From assembly GCF_043195105.1 (NCBI RefSeq), contig NZ_JBAFWO010000003.1: a DNA stretch of 64,000 nucleotides. One strand, written 5' to 3'. The DNA is from NCEH01 sp002257205 (GTDB lineage Bacteria > Pseudomonadota > Alphaproteobacteria > Rhizobiales > Xanthobacteraceae). The first letter of the stretch is position 1. Each line of letters starts with the position of its first letter. Positions 58,588-64,000 of the stretch are shown here, piece after piece. The notes beneath the pieces were generated by a model. The model saw only the letters and a list, made by a program, of their open reading frames with translations. It ran no database searches and had not been told where the DNA came from. Position numbers and translations under genes: made by a program.

Positions 58588-59787
58588 TCACCCATATACC
58601 GTCATCGCCTTTTCCAGGCGCTCAAGGGCCGCATCGAGGGTGGCGTCGCGCTTGGCGAAGCAGAAACGCACCACCGAGCGCACCGCGTGCTGTGCATAGA
58701 AGGCCGACACCGGAATTGCAGCGACGCCATAGGTGCGCACGAGATCCAGGCAGAATGCCTCATCGTCCAGCCCAGGATCGAGGGCGGCAAGGTCGATGGA
58801 CAGGAAATAGGTGCCGGCGCTCGGCAGCACCGGAAAGCCGAGCGCGGAGAGGCCGCCGGCCAAACGGTCGCGCGCGCGCTGGAGTTGGGCGCGCATGTCC
58901 TCGAAATAGCCGTCGTCCTTGCCGAGGCCATAAGCGACCGCCGCCTGGAGGTTCGGCGGCGTGGTGAAGGTGAGGAATTGGTGGGCCTTGGACAGAACGC
59001 GCATCAGCTCCGGCGCGGCGCAGACCATGCCGACCTTCCAGCCGGTCATGCCGAAAATCTTGCCCGCGGACCCGATCTTGACGGTGCGTTCCCGCATGCC
59101 CGGCAGCGCCATGAGCGGCAGATGCCGGCGTCCGTCGAACACCACATGCTCCCATACGTCGTCGCAGACCGCGAGCGCGTCGAAGGCGATGCAATGATCG
59201 GCCAGGAGCTGAAGCTCCTCCCGGCTGTGCACGACACCCGTGGGATTGTGCGGATTGTTGAACAGCACCAGCTTGGTGCGGGGGCTGAATACGCGTGACA
59301 ACTGCTCGGCCGTGATCCGCCAGGACGGTGGCTCCAGGCGAACCAGGCGCGGTACGCCGCCGGCCCGCAGCACCAGCGGCAGATAGGCGTCATAGAGCGG
59401 CTGAAAGAGCACCACCTCGTCGCCCGGCTCGATGAGCGCGAACAAGGCCCCCGCCAGCGCCTCGGTCGCCCCCGAGGTCACCATGATTTCGCTTTCGGGA
59501 TCGAGATCGAGCCCCTGCCAATGGTGATAATGCACCGCCGCCGCCTGGCGTAATTGCGGAAGGCCCATCATGGGCGGATATTGGTTCCAGCCGTTCAACA
59601 CGGCGTCTGCCGCCGCCTGGCGGACATCGAGCGGACCTGGATCATCGGGAAATCCCTGGCCCAGATTGACCGCCTCGTGGGTGCGGGCAAGGCCCGACAT
59701 GACCTCGAAGACGGTGGTCGGCAAGTCGGTATAGACCGGATTGAGGCTTCGCCCGGCGCGGAGCGGGGCGGCGGCTGGCTGGGTCAT
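58588..59787 (-). CDS. PLP-dependent class I aminotransferase (kynurenine/methionine aminotransferase-like)
   Basis: 399 residues. VNLGQGFPDDPGP near 39 is typical of the kynurenine/glutamine-methionine (YbdL-like) group; NNPHNPTG near 180, VCDDVWEHVVF near 210 and PLP lysine in GSAGKIFGMTGWKVG near 243 are intact, with SVVRFCFAK near the C-terminus. ATG 59787 is the first start of family length. Probably solitary; the substrate amino acid is uncertain (methionine, glutamine or aromatic). Confidence 0.93.
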   Translation of the reverse strand: MTQPAAAPLRAGRSLNPVYTDLPTTVFEVMSGLARTHEAVNLGQGFPDDPGPLDVRQAAADAVLNGWNQYPPMMGLPQLRQAAAVHYHHWQGLDLDPESEIMVTSGATEALAGALFALIEPGDEVVLFQPLYDAYLPLVLRAGGVPRLVRLEPPSWRITAEQLSRVFSPRTKLVLFNNPHNPTGVVHSREELQLLADHCIAFDALAVCDDVWEHVVFDGRRHLPLMALPGMRERTVKIGSAGKIFGMTGWKVGMVCAAPELMRVLSKAHQFLTFTTPPNLQAAVAYGLGKDDGYFEDMRAQLQRARDRLAGGLSALGFPVLPSAGTYFLSIDLAALDPGLDDEAFCLDLVRTYGVAAIPVSAFYAQHAVRSVVRFCFAKRDATLDAALERLEKAMTVYG

Positions 59788-59899
59788 GATGGGACACACG
59801 CGATCGTTCTGGGAATGGGCATTCAAACCGGCGCGTGGCAAAGCGGGAATCCGGGCACCAGTCAAGGCGCACGCTCAAATTCCGCCTCATGCCTATGCG

Positions 59900-60196
59900 C
59901 TACGCGGTTTTCACCTCGGGGGCGGAAAGCGGGACCAGTGCGGTTGCGAGTTCCTCGTCGGTCACGGTGGAGAGGGGCTTCAGCAGCTTGGCCGCCCGCG
60001 TGCGCTCGCCAGCCCGCATGACGAGGATCACGGTTTCGGCGCCGCCGCAGGCGGGGTCCCCGCAGGCAATCTCGCTCACCGAAACCGAGGCATCCTCATC
60101 GAGACTTAGAATGCGTCGGACGCTTTCGGCGAGCGTGCGGCTCGCATCGCGCGCGCCCTGCCCCTCACTGCGTCCCCGCATGAACAATCGCACCAT
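59900..60196 (-). CDS. Small protein with ACGDPACxG motif
   Basis: 98 residues, not recognised. The middle carries VSEIACGDPACGGAETVILVMRAGERTRAAKLLKPL, with two Cys residues three apart (CGDPAC), a pattern I have seen only in uncharacterised hyphomicrobial proteins. The N-terminus is basic. ATG 60196 follows a region without a clear SD. Separated from the K+/H+ antiporter by 51 bp, possibly cotranscribed. Function unknown. Confidence 0.7.
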   Translation of the reverse strand: MVRLFMRGRSEGQGARDASRTLAESVRRILSLDEDASVSVSEIACGDPACGGAETVILVMRAGERTRAAKLLKPLSTVTDEELATALVPLSAPEVKTA

Positions 60197-60247
60197 CCGG
60201 TACCTCCCTGGCTGCGCCGCGGCCGTTCCGCGCCGCACACGTGGCGC

Positions 60248-62029
60248 TCAAAATGTGTCCGACTGATTGCGGCCTTTGCGAGCCAGGCGCAGAAATCCCT
60301 GGATGAATTGCGTCCCGCGTCCGGCATCCTCGCGCTCGAGACGCAGCGCCGCCAGTGTCACACGGCCATTTTCCACCTGCCGCACCTCGATGGCCGCATG
60401 GCCGAACACGATCCGCATGCCGGGCGCGGGGCGATCGTCGGTGCGGTCGGCAAAAGCAGCCGCAACGGTGAAGTCTTGATCCCTCAGGGGAATCGGCAGG
60501 CCGTAAAGCTCGCCAATATCGCCCAAACGAATCTCGCCGGCGAATGGGAAGGCGGCATCCTGCCCCCAGACCAGTTCCTCCAACATGAACAGCCGATCCA
60601 ATTGGTGAACCCGCTGTGGCGGCGTCAGCAGATAGACATAGTCGCGCGCCAGGAGGAGACCCGCTTCCTCCGGGCCGAGGACCTTGCCCTCGCGCACCAC
60701 CAGGACCATGCGCGCCCATTCCGGCAGCAGGTCGGCGCGGATGCCGACGGTTCCCGCCGCGACGGGATAGGCCACGAGCTCGTGTTCGCTCTGACCCGGA
60801 AGGTCGATCTCGAAGCGCTGCGGCTCGCGCAGCGGATCGGCCAGCGCCACGTCGAGCCGTCGCGCGGCAAGCGCAAGCGTCCAGCCGTGCAGCAGCAGCG
60901 AGGTCACCACCACGATGAAGGCGATGTTGAAATAGGTGTGCGCCCCCGGCAGGCCGGCGAGCATCGGGATGGTGGCCAGGAAGATGGAGACCGCGCCGCG
61001 CAACCCCGCCCAGGAGACGAACAGCTTCTCCCGGAGCGAAAATCCGAATGGCCACAGGCACAGGAACACCGTCGCCGGCCGCCCGAGCAGGATCAGGAAG
61101 GCGGCGACGCCGAGCCCCGGCAGAATCGAATCGACCAGGCTATGCGGCGAAACCAAGAGGCCGAGCATCACGAACATTACAATCTGGCACAGCCACGTCA
61201 CCGTATCGTGGAAGCTGGTGATCGCCGCCAGCGCCCGCACCGGGCGGTTTCCCACCACGAGGCCCGCCAGATACACCGCGAGGAAGCCCGAGCCGTGCAG
61301 CACGGACGTGAAGGCGAAGATCACGATTGCGGAAGCGACCACGAACACCGGATGCAGGCCCGCCGGCAGATCCACCCGATTGATCATGAAGGTGAGCAAG
61401 AATCCTCCGGCGACGCCGAACACAATGCCGAGGACCAGTTCCTGCCCTGCCCCGGCCAGGATGTCCCAGCCCGCGTGCGTCGTGCCCGCCATCATCAATT
61501 CCACGAGCATGATGGTGAGAAAGACGGCAGCGGGATCGTTGGTGGCCGATTCGATCTCAATCACCGCACCCACCCTGCGGCCGAGGCGCAGCCCTTGGGC
61601 CCGCACCAGGAACAGGACGGCCGCGGCATCGGTGGACGCGACGATGGCTCCGACCAGCAAGCCCTCGAGAAAACCGAGGCCCAGCAGCACCATTGCCGCA
61701 CCGGCCACCAGCGCGGCCGTGATGAACACACCGGCCGTGGACAACAGGAAGGCCGGGCCCAGCGCGCCGCGCATGGTGGTCGCCCGCATGCGCAGGCCAC
61801 CGTCGAACAGGATCACCGCCAAGGCGGCGGAACCCACGATATAAGTGGCCCCATAATCGCTGAAATGTATTCCGCCCGGGCCATCCTCGCCGGCGAGCAC
61901 GCCGATCAGAAGGAAGATCAGCAGCAACGGAGCGCCGAAGCGGGCGGCCAGCAGGCTCGACAGCGTGCCGACCACCACCAGGGCCGCGCACACCAACAGC
62001 ACCAGATTCGATAGGCCGATCACTTCCAT
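60248..62029 (-). CDS. Potassium/proton antiporter (CPA1 NhaP2/CvrA-like)
   Basis: 593 residues: about twelve TM helices (residues 1-390) with the CPA core ATNDPAAVF near 162 (the ND-type motif) and ASTDAAAVLFLVRAQGLRLGRR near 128, followed by a cytosolic TrkA_C-like domain (AAGTVGIRADLLPEWARMVLVVREGKVL) and a C-terminal CorC/HlyC-like segment (about 505-593, with GELYGLPIPLRD and MRIVFGHAAIEVRQ). Exchanges K+ for H+ and so helps osmotic and pH balance. ATG 62029. Confidence 0.93.
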   Translation of the reverse strand: MEVIGLSNLVLLVCAALVVVGTLSSLLAARFGAPLLLIFLLIGVLAGEDGPGGIHFSDYGATYIVGSAALAVILFDGGLRMRATTMRGALGPAFLLSTAGVFITAALVAGAAMVLLGLGFLEGLLVGAIVASTDAAAVLFLVRAQGLRLGRRVGAVIEIESATNDPAAVFLTIMLVELMMAGTTHAGWDILAGAGQELVLGIVFGVAGGFLLTFMINRVDLPAGLHPVFVVASAIVIFAFTSVLHGSGFLAVYLAGLVVGNRPVRALAAITSFHDTVTWLCQIVMFVMLGLLVSPHSLVDSILPGLGVAAFLILLGRPATVFLCLWPFGFSLREKLFVSWAGLRGAVSIFLATIPMLAGLPGAHTYFNIAFIVVVTSLLLHGWTLALAARRLDVALADPLREPQRFEIDLPGQSEHELVAYPVAAGTVGIRADLLPEWARMVLVVREGKVLGPEEAGLLLARDYVYLLTPPQRVHQLDRLFMLEELVWGQDAAFPFAGEIRLGDIGELYGLPIPLRDQDFTVAAAFADRTDDRPAPGMRIVFGHAAIEVRQVENGRVTLAALRLEREDAGRGTQFIQGFLRLARKGRNQSDTF

Positions 62030-62178
62030 CCGTGCCTGAATCCCTGCATTCGTCTCAGTCCTGGGGCATGCAGCGCTTGCCTGTAGCCCGATTGCGACAC
62101 TGGGCGTATAAAAACCTCATGTGACGCCAAGGCCAACACACCGTGCCGCGGCAGATCAGCCGAAGATGGATACGACCC

Positions 62179-62472
62179 ATGCCGTCAGATTTCGCTGCCC
62201 ATGCCTTTCTGGTCAGGGCATGCTTGCGTACCGCATCGGGCGCCACCGTACTGGAGCCTGATACTGTCTGTTTCGATCTCGAGCTGGCATTGCAGATCGC
62301 CGACGACGATCTTCCCTTCGTTGCGGGGGTCGCGGTGTTCGCGCTGGATGCGGATGGGCAATTGCTGAGCCGGTTTCCCCTGCTGAGCAAGGGCGTTCAG
62401 ATTGCAGCGCCGCAGCCGGTCGCTTTGGTCTGGCCGACCCCCACCACCAGGAAAGCCACCGCCGCGGCCTGA
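62179..62472 (+). CDS. Hypothetical protein
   Basis: 97 residues, not recognised. Mostly beta-like with alternating hydrophobics (GVAVFALDADGQLLSRFPLL). ATG 62179 gives a compact protein without obvious signal or TM; a competing frame lies on the opposite strand (62055-62390) but has atypical composition. Its plus orientation is divergent from the antiporter. Whether it is expressed is uncertain. Confidence 0.5.
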   Translation: MPSDFAAHAFLVRACLRTASGATVLEPDTVCFDLELALQIADDDLPFVAGVAVFALDADGQLLSRFPLLSKGVQIAAPQPVALVWPTPTTRKATAAA

Positions 62473-62489
62473 GGCGTGCGGATCGCCGG

Positions 62490-62693
62490 TCAGCCGCGAT
62501 TCGCCATGAAGCGCACCGCTTCGATCGGCGACGTGAAATTGTAGATGCGCACTTTCTTGCTGCCGCAGAGGTCGCAGCGCAGGCTGATCGGCGGCGGCGC
62601 CTTTTCGTCAACGGTTTCCGATGTCTGAAGGCGCGGCATCTCAGAGGAGATGATGGAGCGGCGGCGGCATCTTGGGCATTCGGCACAGATCAT
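62490..62693 (-). CDS. Small CxxC zinc-ribbon-like protein
   Basis: 67 residues. Cys pairs MICAECPRC at the start and RCDLCGSKKV near residue 43 suggest a two-knuckle zinc ribbon. The C-terminal SPIEAVRFMANRG is helical. Start ATG 62693 chosen over an in-frame TTG ten codons upstream, as it places the first CxxC at the N-terminus. Not recognised; follows the sulfotransferase-like gene in the same direction. Confidence 0.6.
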   Translation of the reverse strand: MICAECPRCRRRSIISSEMPRLQTSETVDEKAPPPISLRCDLCGSKKVRIYNFTSPIEAVRFMANRG

Positions 62694-62723
62694 TTTGCAT
62701 TCTAACGCCAAAGCCGCCTGCAA

Positions 62724-63434
62724 TCATAGCGATCCGCGCGCAACGCGGGAATTGAGGAAGAGACCGGCCCAGGCTTGCGGCGGCAGCGCGTCGCGCAGAC
62801 CGATCGACTCGAGAAAGCCGGGCACGATCGACCCCTGCGCCTTGGTCACCGCATCATAATCAAGCACCGTGACCTGTTCGCTTCCGAAAGCCGCCCGGAA
62901 CGGCGCAAGGCGGGCGTCATAATCCCAGAGCCAGGAATCGTCTTCCGTATAATTATATTCATCGCGTTGGATGATGCCGCCCCACATGTGCCTGACTTTT
63001 TCGAGCTGCGCGCGATAGGAGGCCATATAGGCCGCCTTTTCCCGCAGACAGGCGATGATCCGCACCGGCCGGGGCAGCGCATCCCGCAGCCACGCGACTT
63101 CGTCTTCATGCCGCAGCAGGCACACCCCCTCGGCCGAGAACAGGCAGGTTTGTCCGGCGTGGGCCACACCGAACGACGCAAGCTCCCGCGCCACGGTGCG
63201 TCGATAGGTTTGGTCAAAGACCAGCCCGCTGCCGAGGCGAAACGTGGATGGGCGATGCGGGCGCATGGCGGCGGCGTGCAATTCCACATGATTATCGGCC
63301 ATGTGGCGGCCGGCGTAATAAGCGCATCCAGCCTGCAGCAAGGCTTCGCGCCCGCACCCCAGCACATGCTGAATCGAGGTCGTGCCGGTCTTGTGGAAGC
63401 CGATATGGACGATGCTGCCGGCGCGCTGAATCAC
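62724..63434 (-). CDS. Sulfotransferase-like protein
   Basis: 236 residues. N-terminal HIGFHKTGTTSIQHVL at 10-25 is the PAPS-binding P-loop-like 5'-PSB of sulfotransferases (HKTGTT); the 3' PB region appears as VRIIACLREKAAYMASYRAQLE near 123-145. No other PAPS or surface-glycan genes adjoin it. Start GTG 63434. Could sulfate a surface polysaccharide or other acceptor; family members include enzymes of unknown substrate. Confidence 0.75.
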   Translation of the reverse strand: MIQRAGSIVHIGFHKTGTTSIQHVLGCGREALLQAGCAYYAGRHMADNHVELHAAAMRPHRPSTFRLGSGLVFDQTYRRTVARELASFGVAHAGQTCLFSAEGVCLLRHEDEVAWLRDALPRPVRIIACLREKAAYMASYRAQLEKVRHMWGGIIQRDEYNYTEDDSWLWDYDARLAPFRAAFGSEQVTVLDYDAVTKAQGSIVPGFLESIGLRDALPPQAWAGLFLNSRVARGSL

Positions 63435-63584
63435 CTTCGCGGTCTCCGCTCAGGACCGGCTCGCATCCTGGCTTTCTCGGCGGCCCTGTGCACCTTGGGA
63501 CGCAGCATGCAGATTTGCACGGGAAACCTATCGTCCGATCAGGAATCCGCGCGGCCCGAATGTGACGGTCCGGAGGCGTCGCAT

Positions 63585-63661
63585 TGGCGACCCCGGCAGG
63601 GCTCGAACCTGCGACCTGCCGCTTAGAAGGCGGCTGCTCTATCCAGCTGAGCTACGGGGCC
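63585..63661 (-). tRNA. tRNA-Arg(TCT)
   Basis: 77 bp on the minus strand. Acceptor GGCCCCG pairs with CGGGGTC (one G-T), discriminator G, and the CCA end is encoded. Anticodon loop CTTCTAA gives anticodon TCT, reading AGA/AGG. D-loop AGCTGGATAGAGC and T-loop TTCGAGC are normal. Confidence 0.97.
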
Positions 63662-63738
63662 GGCGCAGCCGTTCTTCTAACATGAACGCGCTGCGGTTTC
63701 GCCCCACGGCGCGCCCTCATCCACCGATGGCGCAGACT

Positions 63739-64000
63739 TCAATGAGTCCACTGACCCAAGCGGCGGAAGGCAAAATTGTCCGAATAGGCGATCTTGCGCC
63801 GCACCGGCTCGTGGGGCTCGAACACCTGGTAGGGAATGGCGCGGCGCTCGGCATAGGCCACCGCTTCTTCCTTGGTCTCGAAGCGCAGATTAATCTGGCT
63901 CTTCATATCGGCGGAGCTGGTGTAGCCCATCAGCGGCTCGACCGACCGGGCACGCTCCGGCTCATATTCGAGCACCCAATGCTTGGTCTTGCCGACCCCC
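63739..64000 (-). CDS. NADH dehydrogenase complex I NDUFS4-like subunit (N-terminus beyond window)
   Basis: C-terminal 86 codons visible; the start is outside the window. HWVLEYEP, then PLMGYTSSADMKSQINLRFETKEEAVAYAERRAIPYQV and SDNFAFRRLGQWTH are the alphaproteobacterial NDUFS4/ETC complex I subunit pattern (mitochondrial 18 kDa subunit homologue). It is an accessory subunit of NADH:ubiquinone oxidoreductase at the inner membrane. Nuo genes are not seen here, as is usual because this gene stands apart. Confidence 0.92.
   Translation of the reverse strand, partial: GVGKTKHWVLEYEPERARSVEPLMGYTSSADMKSQINLRFETKEEAVAYAERRAIPYQVFEPHEPVRRKIAYSDNFAFRRLGQWTH

Noticed and set aside
62055..62390. Minus-strand reading frame of 111 codons
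   Set aside because: Ser/Arg/Cys-rich composition and overlap with the plus-strand hypothetical at 62179-62472 indicate a shadow frame.
1..64000. CRISPR array, prophage, IS element or integrase
   Set aside because: No regularly spaced repeats, transposase, integrase or phage structural gene was seen on reading both strands.

Overview
The window is a continuous stretch of GC-rich chromosome from an alphaproteobacterium, most probably of the order Hyphomicrobiales (Bradyrhizobium/Xanthobacter-like lineages). This rests on gene content and order: pyrB next to a pyrC-like gene, an aminotransferase-hom-glpX run, an rlpA-dacC-tmk-holB-metG run, an AapJQMP-type general amino acid ABC transporter, a class I PHA synthase, HemP, an NDUFS4-like complex I subunit, and an intergenic repeat family typical of this order. 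No phage, transposase or CRISPR array was seen. Most of the window is ordinary housekeeping sequence.

Layout. 1-3.9 kb: a pyrC-like gene and pyrB (minus), a secreted Gly/Tyr/Pro-rich protein, and an AEC transporter. 4.1-6.6 kb: a three-gene plus-strand cassette (wHTH plus PD-(D/E)xK nuclease-like protein, ParA-type ATPase, basic-tailed small protein) that looks like an inserted island; this is the best candidate for an undescribed system. 6.7-15 kb, all minus: recJ with an MgtC/DUF4010 membrane gene, then glpX, hom, an aminotransferase, a GT9 glycosyltransferase and a lipoprotein. 15-20 kb: phaC, a GntP-family permease behind a 32-bp palindrome, and a Na/Pi-cotransporter-like gene. 20.4-26 kb: a tightly overlapping operon rlpA-dacC-tmk-holB-metG. 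26-36 kb: a chemoreceptor and a 2345-residue adhesin-like protein. 36-42.7 kb: an FmdB-type zinc ribbon, an orphan HerA-like ATPase, an ArsR/AHSA1 pair, tRNA-Ser, a methyltransferase, a VOC protein and a membrane-anchored deoxyribosyltransferase-like protein. 42.7-48.8 kb: aapJQMP and a cystathionine beta-lyase. 48.8-52.5 kb: four overlapping envelope genes (ArnT-like GT, PAP2 phosphatase, GT2, LAB_N). 52.7-64 kb: a degenerate amidohydrolase, hemP, an RND pump pair, an aminotransferase, a K+/H+ antiporter, small hypotheticals, a sulfotransferase-like gene, tRNA-Arg and the complex I subunit.

A recurring theme is enzyme homologues that have lost catalytic residues: the PyrC-like protein (metal-binding HxH replaced), the DacC homologue (SxxK serine and KTG both replaced) and the COG3618-like amidohydrolase (HxH and terminal Asp replaced). 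The first fits the known pyrB-pyrC' arrangement; the other two are less expected. All calls come from reading the sequence; no database search was run.
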